The notes: generated by a model not told the origin, from the letters alone. A stretch of DNA of 39,162 nt from Anaeromyxobacter terrae (GCF_022690685.1 NZ_JALCYY010000047.1:1-39162); one strand, 5' to 3'; numbered from the stretch's first letter, positions 17,620 to 26,126 are shown. Made by a program: numbers and translations.

Positions 17620-18564
17620 TCAAGCAGCCGACGGCGCGCGCGCGGCGGCGGCCCGCCGGCGCAGGACGGCGACGAGCGCGTCGTGAACCGCCGGGTCGAT
17701 CTGCGTCCCCCGGAGCTCGGCGAGGAGCGGCAGCGCGTCGCCCTCCGCGAGCGCAGCCTGGTACGGCCGGTTCGTGGTGCAGGCGTCCCAGGTGTCGGCG
17801 GCGTTCACGATGCGGGCGACGAGCGGGATCTCCTCGCCGCGCAGCCGGTCCGGGTAGCCGTCGCCGTCCCAGCGCTCGTGGTGGCCGCGGATGGCGGGCA
17901 CGGCCCCGCGCAGGAACTCGACGCCGGCGACGATCTCCGCGCCGGTCCCGGGGTGGACCTCGACGAGCGCGCGCTCCTCGGGCGTGAGGGCGGCGCGCTT
18001 CGCGAGGATCGCGTCGGGCACGCCGATCTTGCCGATGTCGTGCAGGATCCCGCCGTACACCAGGGCGGCGACGGTCTCGCGCGGCAGGCCGAGCTCGCGG
18101 CCGATCTCGGCGGCGAGCTCCGCCACGCGCTCGGAGTGGCCGCGCGTGTAGGGGTCCTTCGCGTCGATCGCGGAGGCGAGGCTCCGGAGCGTGTCGAGGT
18201 AGCCCGCCTCGAGGTCGTGGATGAGCCGGCGGTTCTCGGCGTCGTAGCGCGCGAGCTCGCGCGACATGTGGTTGAAGCCGAGGGCGAGGTCGCCGAGCTC
18301 GTTCCGGGCGCGGACCGGGACCTCCCGACCGAAGCGGCCGCGCGCGATCTCGAGCGCGCCACGCACGCACTCGGCGATGGGCCGGGTGATGCTCCGCGCG
18401 ACGAGCGCCGAGAGCGCGGCCGCCACGGCGAGCGCGCCGGCGGCGGCGGCGACGCTCGCGGAGTCGAGCTGCGCGTGGCCGCGGGCGAGGAGCCCCACGA
18501 CGAGCGCGGCGGGCGCGCCGGCCGCGCACGCGACGAGGAGGAGGAGGGTGCGCTGGAGCCTCAT
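17620..18564 (-). CDS. Membrane HAMP/HD-GYP protein, probable c-di-GMP phosphodiesterase
   Basis: A 314-residue protein. Two N-terminal hydrophobic helices (about 6-26 and 37-57) flank a very short periplasmic part, then a HAMP-like linker (58-110, SITRPIAECVRGALEIARGRFG). The HD-GYP domain (about 122-300) shows RGHSERVAELAAEIG, HDIGKIG (His175, Asp176), HPGTG, HHERWDGDGYP (Gly-Tyr-Pro at 236-238) and ARIVNAADTWDACTTNRPY. Metal ligands are present, so c-di-GMP hydrolysis to GMP or pGpG is likely. The ATG at 18564 overlaps the receiver gene stop (ATGA). The longer open frame upstream is a shadow of the receiver gene. Confidence 0.88.
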   Translation of the reverse strand: MRLQRTLLLLVACAAGAPAALVVGLLARGHAQLDSASVAAAAGALAVAAALSALVARSITRPIAECVRGALEIARGRFGREVPVRARNELGDLALGFNHMSRELARYDAENRRLIHDLEAGYLDTLRSLASAIDAKDPYTRGHSERVAELAAEIGRELGLPRETVAALVYGGILHDIGKIGVPDAILAKRAALTPEERALVEVHPGTGAEIVAGVEFLRGAVPAIRGHHERWDGDGYPDRLRGEEIPLVARIVNAADTWDACTTNRPYQAALAEGDALPLLAELRGTQIDPAVHDALVAVLRRRAAAARAPSAA

Positions 18565-18920
18565 GCCGTGGCCGCGGCGCGGGCGAGCGCCCGCGCGAGG
18601 GTCCTGCGCGAGACCGGCTTCTCGAGCACCACCGCGACCTCCTCGGCGCCCTCGAGCGCGCGCGCGCTGCCGTCCGTGATGGCGGTGAGGAGGACGGCCG
18701 GCGCCGCGACGCCCGCCGCGCGCATCGCGCGGAGCGCGTCGAGGCCGGAGAGGCGCGGCATGAGGAGGTCGAGCACGAGGACGTCGGGGCGCTCGCGCGC
18801 CGAGAGCGCCACCGCCTCCACGCCGTCGGCGGCCACGACCACCGCGTGGCCGAGCTCGGCGAGGAGGTCGGAGACGAGGGCGCGGATGAGCCCGTCGTCG
18901 TCGGCGAGGAGGACCTTCAC
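18561..18920 (-). CDS. Single-domain response regulator (CheY-like receiver)
   Basis: A 119-residue receiver with no output domain. The acidic pocket is Asp7-Asp8-Asp9, the phosphorylation site Asp51 (LVLDLLMP), the switch Thr79 (LLTA) and the conserved Lys101 followed by Pro (EKPV). The start is GTG and the stop overlaps the HD-GYP start by four bases. In RpfG-type proteins a receiver is fused to HD-GYP; here they are separate but coupled, so the receiver may control the phosphodiesterase. No histidine kinase is encoded nearby. Confidence 0.9.
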   Translation of the reverse strand: MKVLLADDDGLIRALVSDLLAELGHAVVVAADGVEAVALSARERPDVLVLDLLMPRLSGLDALRAMRAAGVAAPAVLLTAITDGSARALEGAEEVAVVLEKPVSRRTLARALARAAATA

Positions 18921-18948
18921 GGGCGAGGGAGGATAGCACGGGGGCGCG

Positions 18949-19602
18949 TCACGGCCCGAGGCCCACCCACTCCGACCCGTCGTCGTACACCTCGCGCTTC
19001 CAGATCGGCACGTCCTGCTTCAGCCGCTCGATGCAGGCCTCGCAGGCGCGGAAGGCCGGCGTCCGGTGCGCCGCCGCGCAGGCGATGACCACCGCCGCCT
19101 CGCCGGGCGCGAGCGCGCCGACGCGGTGGACGATGGCGACCTCGACGCCGTGCGCGCGCGCCACCTCGGCCCCGATCTCCGCGAGCTTCCGCTCCGCCAT
19201 CGGCGCGTAGGCCTCGTACTCGAGCCTGACCACGCGCTTGCCGTGCGACTCGCCTCGGACCGCGCCGGTGAAGGTGACGATCCCGCCGCGGCCGGGGCCC
19301 GAGACGGCGTCCACCACCTCGGCGAGCGAGAGCGGCCGGTCGACCACCTGGAAGCGCGGCGCGCCGCCCGAGACGGGCGGCACGATCGCGACCTCCGCCC
19401 CGTCGCGCAGCGGCGCGTCGTCGGGGGCGAACTCCTGGTCGACCGCGATCCGGCAGCGCGGCAGGATGCGCGCGAGGGCGGGGTGGGCGCCCTCGAGCGC
19501 CCGGCGCAGCTCGGCGACCGTGGCGGGCGCGCGCTCGAGCGTCTCGCGGGAGGCGCCGGCCGCCTCCCGGGCGCCGGCGAAGTAGAGGATGTGGATCGGC
19601 AT
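18949..19602 (-). CDS. moaX: MoaD-MoaE fusion: molybdopterin synthase
   Basis: A 217-residue fusion. Residues 1-80 are MoaD, the ubiquitin-like sulfur carrier, ending VPPVSGG at 79-80. Residues about 84-217 are MoaE, the catalytic subunit that adds the dithiolene sulfurs to precursor Z (cyclic pyranopterin); visible motifs are GGIVTFTGAVRGESHGKRV, RLEYEAYAPMAERKL, HRVGALAPGEAAVVI and PIWKREVYDDGSEW (Lys202 in the active site). MoaD normally needs a free C-terminal Gly-Gly for thiocarboxylation, so the fusion must be cut after Gly80, as reported for M. tuberculosis MoaX. It lies in a packed operon with no other moa gene in the window. Confidence 0.92.
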   Translation of the reverse strand: MPIHILYFAGAREAAGASRETLERAPATVAELRRALEGAHPALARILPRCRIAVDQEFAPDDAPLRDGAEVAIVPPVSGGAPRFQVVDRPLSLAEVVDAVSGPGRGGIVTFTGAVRGESHGKRVVRLEYEAYAPMAERKLAEIGAEVARAHGVEVAIVHRVGALAPGEAAVVIACAAAHRTPAFRACEACIERLKQDVPIWKREVYDDGSEWVGLGP

Positions 19603-19620
19603 GGCTCGTTCCCTAGCCCA

Positions 19621-20664
19621 TCACCGGCCGAGGAGCCGCGCCAGGTCGCCGAACACGGTCACGACGAGGATGAGCAGGAGGAGCGCGACGAAGCCGGCGA
19701 GGTGGACGTAGTTCTCGACCTTCTCGTTCACGCGCCGCCGCGTGATCATCTCCCACGCGAGGAACACGAGCCGGCCGCCGTCGAGCGCGGGGACGGGCAG
19801 CAGGTTCAGGATCGCGAGGACGATCGAGATCGTCCAGACGAGGGCGAGGAAGGGCTCGGCGCCCTGCCGCGCGCCGCGGACGAGCTCTTGCGCGATCCCG
19901 ACCGGCCCGGAGAGCTCCGCGCGCTGCTTGCCGGAGAACATGCTCCCGAACGCGGCGAGCTGCGCGCCGGCGGCGGCGTTCGTCCGCTGGAACCCCTCGA
20001 CGAGCGCGCCCGCCGGCCCGCGGCGCACCGCGACCTGCGCCTGCGCGAACCCGACGCGCCCCACGCCCCGGTCGTCGCGGGGCGTGATCGGCAGCGCGAG
20101 CCGCTCGCCGCCGCGCTCGACCTCGAGCACGATCGGCTCGCCGGGGTGGCGCTGCAGCTCCGCGACGAGCGCGCGGAACGAGTCCACCGGCGTGCCGGCG
20201 ACGGAGAGGATCCGGTCCCCCGGTGCGAGGCCCGCGGCGGCCGCCGGCATGTCCGGCATGAGCGCGCCGACGCGCGCCGCCGGGTCCGGGGCGCGGAGCC
20301 CGATGGTCGCGAGGAGCGCCGCCGCGACGAGCACGGCGGTGACGTAGTTCGCCGCGGGGCCGGCCACGATGACGAGGAAGCGCCGCCAGGCGGCCTGGTT
20401 CGCGTAGGCGCGCGGGTCGGCCGGGTCGACGTCGTCGCCGGGCGACATCCCGGCGATGCGCACGTACCCGCCGAGCGGCAGGGCGGAGACGGCGAACTCC
20501 GTCTCGCCGCGCCGGAACGACGCCACGACGGGTCCGAAGCCGACGCTGAAGCGCTCGACGCGCATGCCGGACCGGCGCGCCGCGAGGTAGTGCCCCGCCT
20601 CGTGCAGGATGATGAGGAGCGACACCGCCAGGACCGCGGCGGCGATGGCGAGGACCGTGCTCAC
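19621..20664 (-). CDS. rseP: RseP-type site-2 metalloprotease
   Basis: A 347-residue intramembrane zinc protease of the RseP/M50 family, which cuts anti-sigma factors or other transmembrane substrates. The first helix holds the zinc motif HEAGH (His21, Glu22, His25); the second zinc region is NLLPVPALDGG in a late transmembrane helix. One PDZ domain lies between (about 140-225, VGALMPDMPAAAAGLAPGD); E. coli RseP has two. The GTG start at 20664 overlaps the AMMECR1 gene stop (GTGA); the longer upstream frame is a shadow. The usual neighbours dxr, cdsA and uppS are absent here, so orthology to E. coli RseP is by family only. Confidence 0.9.
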   Translation of the reverse strand: MSTVLAIAAAVLAVSLLIILHEAGHYLAARRSGMRVERFSVGFGPVVASFRRGETEFAVSALPLGGYVRIAGMSPGDDVDPADPRAYANQAAWRRFLVIVAGPAANYVTAVLVAAALLATIGLRAPDPAARVGALMPDMPAAAAGLAPGDRILSVAGTPVDSFRALVAELQRHPGEPIVLEVERGGERLALPITPRDDRGVGRVGFAQAQVAVRRGPAGALVEGFQRTNAAAGAQLAAFGSMFSGKQRAELSGPVGIAQELVRGARQGAEPFLALVWTISIVLAILNLLPVPALDGGRLVFLAWEMITRRRVNEKVENYVHLAGFVALLLLILVVTVFGDLARLLGR

Positions 20665-21215
20665 TGTTCCGCTCCCTCGCCGAACTCGTCGGCCTCGAAC
20701 ACCTCGACCTCCGTCTCGGGCTCCTGCCACGCGCGCGCGGGGAGCCCGGCCTTGAGACAGCACCGGGAGAGGAACGTCTCCGCGTCCCATCCCTGCTCGA
20801 GCGCCACCTTGGGCAGGAGCGCTCCGCGGTGCCAGCCGCGGCGGACGAGGACCCCGTGCGTGCCCACCTTCACGGCCCGCCGGTCGTCGAGCCGGTGCGG
20901 CGGCGCGAGGACCGACACCGCGACGCGCAGCTCGGCGATCTCGTCGGCGCGCAGCGGCGGGAAGCGCGGGTCCTCCTTCGCGGCGGAGACCGCCATGCGC
21001 GCGACCGTCGCGGCGAGCGAGCCGTCGGGACGGAACGTGCCGACGCAGCCGCGCAGCGCGTCGCCGACGTGGAGCGTGACGAAGGCGCCGCGGGGCTCGG
21101 CGAGCGGGCCCGACGCGGGGAGCGACGGGGCCGGGGCGATGCCGAGGTGGCCGAGGATGGTGCCGCGGGCGATCCCGAGGAGCGCGGCGCGCTCGGTGGC
21201 GGAGAGCCCGCTCAT
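20661..21215 (-). CDS. amrA: AMMECR1-domain protein (AmmeMemoRadiSam protein A-like)
   Basis: A 184-residue protein of the AMMECR1 family. Family marks are LRGCVGTFRP (Cys57), the AKEDPRFPPLRADEIAELRVAVSVL segment and GVLVRRGWHRGALLPKVALEQGWDAETFLSRCCLKAGLP. Its biochemistry is not established; in many prokaryotes it is encoded with a Memo-like protein and a radical SAM enzyme, neither of which is in this window. It overlaps both neighbours by four bases (Nudix upstream, RseP downstream), so it is surely expressed with them. Confidence 0.9.
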   Translation of the reverse strand: MSGLSATERAALLGIARGTILGHLGIAPAPSLPASGPLAEPRGAFVTLHVGDALRGCVGTFRPDGSLAATVARMAVSAAKEDPRFPPLRADEIAELRVAVSVLAPPHRLDDRRAVKVGTHGVLVRRGWHRGALLPKVALEQGWDAETFLSRCCLKAGLPARAWQEPETEVEVFEADEFGEGAEQ

Positions 21216-21634
21216 GGACGCCGCCGCGCGCCGGTGAGGAGGAAGGTGCGGGCGTCGCGCAGGATCTCCGCGTGGTCGAAGGCGAGCGGGGAGGGGAGCG
21301 CGTCCCAGGCGAAGGCGCGCGCCTCCTCGGCGTCGTCCGCGCCGGCGGGCTCGCCCGAGGCGCGCCCGACGAACACCGCGCTCACGGTGTGGCGGCGCGG
21401 GTCGCGGCGCGGGTCGGAGTAGACGTAGAGGAGGTCGTCGAGCCGGACCTCGAGTCCCGTCTCCTCGCGCGCCTCGCGGATCGCCGCCGCCTCGAGCGTC
21501 TCGCCCACGTCGACGAAGCCGCCGGGCAGCGCCCAGCCGGGCGGCGGGAACTTCCGGCGGACGAGGACGACGCGGTCGCCGGGGAGGAGGACGACCACGT
21601 CCACCGTCGGCGAGGGGCTCTGGTGCTCCGGCAT
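21212..21634 (-). CDS. Nudix hydrolase
   Basis: A 140-residue Nudix protein. The full box is present, GFVDVGETLEAAAIREAREETGL, matching G-x5-E-x7-RE-U-x-EE-x-G-U at residues 39-61, with Glu57 and Glu58 as metal ligands. The preceding WALPGG and following LYVYSDPRRDPRRHTVSAVF resemble the ADP-ribose pyrophosphatase-like or NADH-type subgroups; the exact nucleotide substrate cannot be told. It is the first gene of the six-gene minus-strand run, and its stop overlaps the AMMECR1 gene start (ATGA). Confidence 0.9.
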   Translation of the reverse strand: MPEHQSPSPTVDVVVLLPGDRVVLVRRKFPPPGWALPGGFVDVGETLEAAAIREAREETGLEVRLDDLLYVYSDPRRDPRRHTVSAVFVGRASGEPAGADDAEEARAFAWDALPSPLAFDHAEILRDARTFLLTGARRRP

Positions 21635-21684
21635 GGGCGAGACCTAGCGCGAGGGTGGGCGGGGGGTCAAATGGTCACGCTGGC

Positions 21685-22881
21685 TCAGCGGGGCGAGACG
21701 ATGAGGGAGGGGGTGCCGGGCGAGCCCGGCGTCCCCGCCCCCGCCGCCGGGGTCGCCGCGAGCGGGAACGCCTTCTCGACGAGCAGGCGCGCGAACGGCA
21801 CCGCGTGCGGCGGGGCGCCGCCGAGGAGCGCGCGCGCGGTGGCGGCGGCGGACCGCGCGTGGGCGACGTCGCCCCGCGCCTGGAGGTGCTCGGCGACCGC
21901 GAGCAGGCGGCTCGAGTGGCGGCGGCGCCGCCCGTCGTCGAAGTAGGCGTCCACGGCGTCCGCCACGACGCGCGCCATCTGCTCGGCGCGCTGGCGATCG
22001 TCGATGTAGAGGGGGGAGACGCCGACCTCGTCGAGCTTCGCCGCGACCTCGCGGAGGTAGCCCTCGTCGGCCAGCCAGCCGCGGAAGAGCGGCAGGTCGT
22101 GGAGCTTCCCGGAGGCGGCGACCGCATCGCGCTCCTCCTCCTCGGGGAGGGGAGGGAAGCTCGCGGCAGGGTCGGGGAGCGGGGCGGCCCGGCCGAGCTG
22201 CGCGAGCCAGAGATCCGCCCCCTCCGGCACGCGCTGACCACTCACGTCGTTCAGCGCGCGCGCGGCGCCGACGAGCGAGTGCGCCCCGCCCCGGTCGATC
22301 TCGCCGACGCCCATCGCCGCGCCCCGCTCGATGAGCCCCTTCGCGAAGGCGCGCCACTCCTTGCGCCCGAGGAGCCCGACCTGCAGCTCGACCAGTCCGC
22401 GAACGTCCGAGACGACGGCCTGCGCGACCTCGACCCCCTTCCCGGGAACGTTGCGTGGCAGCCACACCGCGCGCTCCCCCTGGCCGTCGATCGCCGAGGC
22501 ATAGGCGGGCAGGGGGGGCTCCTCGGCGGCCGGAGGCGCGGGCGCGGGCGCACGCTGCGGCTCGGGCACCGCGACACCGCGCGACCGCAGGACGTGCAGG
22601 CTGCGCTTCGCCTCCTTCGCGACCTCCTTCCCGGCGTGGCCGGCGAGCGCCGCGAGCACGTCGGCGCGGCCGGCGCCGAGGGCGGCGCGGCAGAGCGCCG
22701 CGGCGAGCGGAGCCGGCAGGGTCGCGATCTCCTCCGGCTTCGCGCGGGAGAGGCCGAGGAGGAGGCGCGACGCGCGGCCGGCCTCCTCGCGCGGCACGCC
22801 GGCGAGCGTGGCGATCTCCTGGCTCTCCACGTTCGGATCGCGGAGGAGCGAGAGGAGCCGGTCGAGGTCGAGGGTCGTCAT
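21685..22881 (-). CDS. Hypothetical protein, helical
   Basis: I do not recognise this 398-residue protein. The ATG at 22881 (MTTLDLDRLLSLL) is preferred over an in-frame TTG nine bases upstream. The first about 105 residues look like helical repeat segments (ATLAGVPREEAGRASRLLLGLS, ALCRAALGAGRADVLAALAGHAGKE). A Pro/Ala linker follows (about 112-128), then a mixed alpha/beta region with ERAVWLPRN and VSDVRGLVELQVGLLGRKEWRAFAKG, and a helical C-terminal part. No signal peptide, membrane segment or catalytic motif is evident. It ends 50 bases upstream of the Nudix start, so it may belong to the same operon. Confidence 0.75.
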   Translation of the reverse strand: MTTLDLDRLLSLLRDPNVESQEIATLAGVPREEAGRASRLLLGLSRAKPEEIATLPAPLAAALCRAALGAGRADVLAALAGHAGKEVAKEAKRSLHVLRSRGVAVPEPQRAPAPAPPAAEEPPLPAYASAIDGQGERAVWLPRNVPGKGVEVAQAVVSDVRGLVELQVGLLGRKEWRAFAKGLIERGAAMGVGEIDRGGAHSLVGAARALNDVSGQRVPEGADLWLAQLGRAAPLPDPAASFPPLPEEEERDAVAASGKLHDLPLFRGWLADEGYLREVAAKLDEVGVSPLYIDDRQRAEQMARVVADAVDAYFDDGRRRRHSSRLLAVAEHLQARGDVAHARSAAATARALLGGAPPHAVPFARLLVEKAFPLAATPAAGAGTPGSPGTPSLIVSPR

Positions 22882-22993
22882 CGCCGGCAAATCTAGCGGC
22901 GCGTCCCGAGGGGATCCACCCCGCGTCGCGCCCGAGGAGAGACGGGACGGGCGTGGCGGGACGCCGCGGTGGCGCGGGCGCGGCGCCGTCGCG

Positions 22994-23023
22994 TTGACAT
23001 CACGCGGGAGGGGTCCCTACGCT
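22994..23023 (+). promoter_or_regulatory. Promoter of the exported Cys-rich protein gene
   Basis: A perfect TTGACA -35 box (22994-22999), an 18-base spacer and TACGCT (23018-23023) as -10 box. The gene start follows 51 bases later, with GGAGG (23063-23067) as ribosome-binding site. It is the best match to a housekeeping promoter in the window. Confidence 0.6.
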
Positions 23024-23074
23024 GCGCCGGTCCGCGGCCGCCCGGGCCGCTCGCTCACTCACGGAGGTTCACAC

Positions 23075-23344
23075 ATGATGAAGACCCTGCTCGCGGCGAT
23101 GGCTGCGCTCGTTCTCGTGGCGGCGCGCCCGGTGTCGGCGTGCGACGGCGACTGCAAGAACTGCCCGCATCACGCCCAGGCGGCCGCGGGCGAGGCGAAG
23201 AAGGACGGCGAGGCCACCCCGGCCGCCCCGTGCGCGTGCGCCAAGGAGGGCAAGGAGTGCAAGTGCGGCGAGAAGTGCAAGTGCCCGCACTGCGCCGCCG
23301 CCCACAAGGTCGAGGGCAAGAAGGCCCCGGAGAAGAAGAGCTAG
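23075..23344 (+). CDS. Exported Cys-rich metallothionein-like protein
   Basis: An 89-residue protein. The N-terminal MMKTLLAAMAALVLVAARPVSA is a signal peptide; VSAC just before Cys23 also fits a lipobox, so a lipoprotein is possible. The mature part has ten Cys and several His in small clusters: CDGDCKNCPHH, then CAC, ECKC, EKCKCPHC and AAAH, separated by Lys/Glu-rich linkers. This is like metallothioneins and metal-binding envelope proteins, so metal binding outside the cytoplasm is likely. ATG codons occur at 23075 and 23078; GGAGG at 23063 favours the first. It is flanked by its own promoter and a strong terminator, hence monocistronic. Confidence 0.82.
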   Translation: MMKTLLAAMAALVLVAARPVSACDGDCKNCPHHAQAAAGEAKKDGEATPAAPCACAKEGKECKCGEKCKCPHCAAAHKVEGKKAPEKKS

Positions 23345-23397
23345 GGCGAGGCTTCGCCCCGCGTGACTCGGCGGCCGCCCCGGGGACGGGGCGGCCG
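23344..23397 (+). terminator. Tandem hairpin terminator after the Cys-rich gene
   Basis: GGGCGA (23344-23349) pairs with TCGCCC (23354-23359). A stronger stem follows: CGGCCGCCCCG (23372-23382) pairs perfectly with CGGGGCGGCCG (23387-23397), loop GGGA. Only a short TTT follows (23405-23407), as is common in GC-rich genomes. Confidence 0.7.
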
Positions 23398-23507
23398 TCG
23401 CGCGTTTCAGGGAGGGGTGGCCCCGGCGGGCTCGCTCCGCTCGTTGACTGTTCCCGAATCATGATGGGTCGTCTAGCCTGTCCGACCGCCTCGCCCCGGA
23501 GCCGACA

Positions 23508-24047
23508 GTGCCCGTCCTCGACGAGATCCTCGACGCGAACCGCCGCGCCGACCACGCGCAGCCCGATCCCGGCGGCTTCGTCGCCGCGCGGCACCTCTGC
23601 ATCGTCACCTGCGTCGACCCGCGCCTCACGCACTTCTTCGGGAGGGAGCTCGGCGTCGAGCGCGGCCACGCGGTCGCGCTCCGGGTCCCTGGCGCGCACA
23701 TCCCGAAGGGCTCGGAGCTCCTGCGCGCGCTGGCGGCGACGATCTACGTGAACGACTGCCAGGAGGTGCTCGTCATGCCGCACACCGACTGCGGCGTCGC
23801 GCGGGTCTCCGAGGGCGAGCTCACGCGGGTCATGCGCGCGCGCGGTGTCCTCGACGACGCGATCCCGGCGGACGCGGCCGCGTTCTTCGGGCTCGTGAAG
23901 GACGCGCGCGAGGCGGCGCTCGAGACGGTCGAGGCGATCCGCACCGCGCCGTTCCTGCCGCGCCTGCCCGTTCACTGCGCGATGATGGACATCCGCACGG
24001 GTGTCCTCACGCTCGTCGAGCGCGGGTACGACGCCGTCTATCGCTGA
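23508..24047 (+). CDS. Beta-class carbonic anhydrase
   Basis: Interconverts CO2 and bicarbonate using zinc. The 179-residue protein shows the zinc site of beta carbonic anhydrases: Cys35 in TCVDPR with the Asp37/Arg39 pair, then His92 and Cys95 in HTDCG. It lacks a signal peptide. The length is short for plant-like enzymes but usual for compact bacterial and archaeal forms. The start is GTG at 23508, with a GGAG at about 23498. TTGACT occurs at 23444, without a well-spaced -10 box, and a palindrome ATCATGAT at 23458-23465. Its stop is 18 bases from the end of the convergent AsmA-like gene. Confidence 0.9.
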   Translation: MPVLDEILDANRRADHAQPDPGGFVAARHLCIVTCVDPRLTHFFGRELGVERGHAVALRVPGAHIPKGSELLRALAATIYVNDCQEVLVMPHTDCGVARVSEGELTRVMRARGVLDDAIPADAAAFFGLVKDAREAALETVEAIRTAPFLPRLPVHCAMMDIRTGVLTLVERGYDAVYR

Positions 24048-24065
24048 GCCGCCGCGAGCGGACCC

Positions 24066-26126
24066 TCACCTCTTCCCGCCGAGGCCCTTGAAGAACCCCT
24101 CGACGGCCTCGCGCCCGCGCTCCACCTGCTTGCGGGCGCCCTTCACCGCCTCCTGAGCCTCCCCTCGCGCGAGGTTCGCGACCGCGGCCTCCGCTCGCAC
24201 CGAGACGCTCGGCGACTCGAGCGTGCCGCCGAGCGCGAGCGGGACGTCGAGCGTCCGCGGCAGCGGCAGGCCGCCCGCGACGACGCCGGCGAGCGCCGCC
24301 TTCGGGACCGCGGCGGTGCCCTCGAGCGCGAGCCGGCCGTCGAGGCCCACGCGACCGCCGAGCGCGAGCTTCCCGAACGGCGTGTCGACCGTCACGGGCG
24401 CCCTCGCCACGAGGAACCCGTCCTTCACGTCGAACTCGCCGGCGAGGTTCTTGAACTCGGTGCGCCCCTTCGCGCCGCTCACCGTTCGGGCCGCGCCGCC
24501 GCGGCCGAGCTGCTCGAGCCCCCGCGCCACGCCGCCGAGCACCGCGTCGCCGACGTCGGTCGTGACGAGCGCGCCGTCCTTCACCGCGAGCGCAGCGAGG
24601 CCGGTGAGCGCCTGTCGCAGCTTCGCCCAGTCCGTCCCCTTGCCGGCGACGTCGAGCGTGCCGTCCAGCTTGCCGGTGAGCGGCTGCGCGCCGGCGAACG
24701 CCTGCAGCGCGCCGCCCAGATCGAGCGCCGAGAGCTTCGCTGCGAGCCTCCAGGTCGGCACCTTCTCGCCGAGCGCGATGCGCGTGCCGCTCCCCGAGAC
24801 CCGGCCGCCGAACACGGCTGCGTCGAGCTCCTCGAAGGCGAGCACGCCCTTGGCGAGGTCGACGCGCGCCTTCACGTCCTTCGCCTGGAGCCGGCCGCTC
24901 TTCACCTCGCCGAGCGCGACCGTGCCGCGGACGCTCGTCGCGCGGAGCTGCTCGCGCATCGCGGCGGGCACGAGGTCGCCGCGTGGCGGAGGCGCCTCCT
25001 CCTCCTTCTCCGGGAGGAGACCCATCACGGCGTCGAGGTCGAGCAGCGGCCCCGTCACGACGAACCAGGCCGTGAGCGGCGCGGTCTTCACCGTGGCGTG
25101 GCCGCCGAGGTCGACGCCGGGGCCGCGGAGGGTGAGCTCGGTGAGATCCACGCGGGACGCGTCCGGCCGCGCGGGTGACCACGTCGCGGCCGCGCGGAAG
25201 TGGCCCGACGCGGCCTGGCCGCGGAGCTTCACGTCCTTCAGCCCGCCGGAGCCGTCCACCTTGTAGGCCCGCCCCTCGCCGGTGGTGACGCTCGCGTCGA
25301 GGGAGGCCGTGCCGCCGCGGACGATCGCCCCGAGCTCCGCCGGGAGGAGCACGCGGAAGCGGTCGAGCGGCAGCGCGCCGATCTGGAGCGCGCCCGTGAG
25401 GAGGGGCCAGTCCTCCGGCCGCCGCGGCATCCCCTCCGGCAGGTGGTCCACCGAGAGCCGCGCGTGGACGTTCTGCTGCGCGCTCGCGAGCGCCGCCGCG
25501 ACGCGGAGCTCGAAGGGCAGCCCGGGGCCGGCGCCGGTCGCCTCGAGGTCGAGCTGCTCGAGCGCGACGCCGGCGTCGTCCCGCCCGGCGCTGCGGTCCA
25601 CCACCCGGATGGCCGCCTTCTCGACGCGGACGCGCTCCACCACGACGCGCGTCGCCGGACCGGCCTCGGAGGGCTTCTGCGCGGGCTCGACCTTCGCTCC
25701 ACCGCCGAGCCCCTCGTAGTTCCAGGTGCCGTCCTTCGCCCGGACGAGGTTCACGATGGGCTTCACGAGCTCGAGCGTGCGGACCTCGACGTCCTTTCCG
25801 AGCGAGCGGAGGAGCGCCCAGAGCCCGAGCTTCACGTCGAGCGACTCGGCCGCCACCAGCCCGGGTTCACCCGGGCGCCCCGCCACCGTGAGGCCGCGCA
25901 GCGCGACCCGCGGCTCGGGGAACAGGTGGAGCTCCGCCCCCGTGACCGCCACCTCGCGGCCGAGCGCCTTCGACGCCTGCGGGAGCACGAGGTCCACGAC
26001 GCGCCGCGTGACCGCGCCGGAGTCCACGAGGAGGAGCGCGCCCGCGACGAGGACGACGACGAGACCTGCCGCAGCGGCCGCGACGAGGAGGAGCCTCCTC
26101 GCGGCGGAACGCCTGCCGGTCGCCAT
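24066..26126 (-). CDS. AsmA-family protein
   Basis: A 686-residue protein with an N-terminal membrane helix (about 12-34, [22 protein letters not shown]) and a long strand-rich region in the periplasm. AsmA hallmarks are the opening [28 protein letters not shown] and the C-terminal part with [18 protein letters not shown] and [18 protein letters not shown], followed by [27 protein letters not shown]. Family members form bridge-like grooves thought to move phospholipids between membranes or limit porin assembly. The C-terminus is Lys/Arg-rich. The ATG at 26126 is chosen; upstream frame is non-coding. The PLD-like gene diverges from it 72 bases away, a possible lipid-related pair. Confidence 0.88.
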   Translation of the reverse strand: MATGRRSAARRLLLVAAAAAGLVVVLVAGALLLVDSGAVTRRVVDLVLPQASKALGREVAVTGAELHLFPEPRVALRGLTVAGRPGEPGLVAAESLDVKLGLWALLRSLGKDVEVRTLELVKPIVNLVRAKDGTWNYEGLGGGAKVEPAQKPSEAGPATRVVVERVRVEKAAIRVVDRSAGRDDAGVALEQLDLEATGAGPGLPFELRVAAALASAQQNVHARLSVDHLPEGMPRRPEDWPLLTGALQIGALPLDRFRVLLPAELGAIVRGGTASLDASVTTGEGRAYKVDGSGGLKDVKLRGQAASGHFRAAATWSPARPDASRVDLTELTLRGPGVDLGGHATVKTAPLTAWFVVTGPLLDLDAVMGLLPEKEEEAPPPRGDLVPAAMREQLRATSVRGTVALGEVKSGRLQAKDVKARVDLAKGVLAFEELDAAVFGGRVSGSGTRIALGEKVPTWRLAAKLSALDLGGALQAFAGAQPLTGKLDGTLDVAGKGTDWAKLRQALTGLAALAVKDGALVTTDVGDAVLGGVARGLEQLGRGGAARTVSGAKGRTEFKNLAGEFDVKDGFLVARAPVTVDTPFGKLALGGRVGLDGRLALEGTAAVPKAALAGVVAGGLPLPRTLDVPLALGGTLESPSVSVRAEAAVANLARGEAQEAVKGARKQVERGREAVEGFFKGLGGKR

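Noticed and set aside
20661-21215. A complete AmmeMemoRadiSam system
   Set aside because: Only the AMMECR1-domain protein is present; no Memo-like or radical SAM gene lies in the window.
23444-23479. Promoter for the carbonic anhydrase from TTGACT and TAGCCT
   Set aside because: The spacing is 24 bases, too long for a sigma-70 promoter, and no better -10 box was found.
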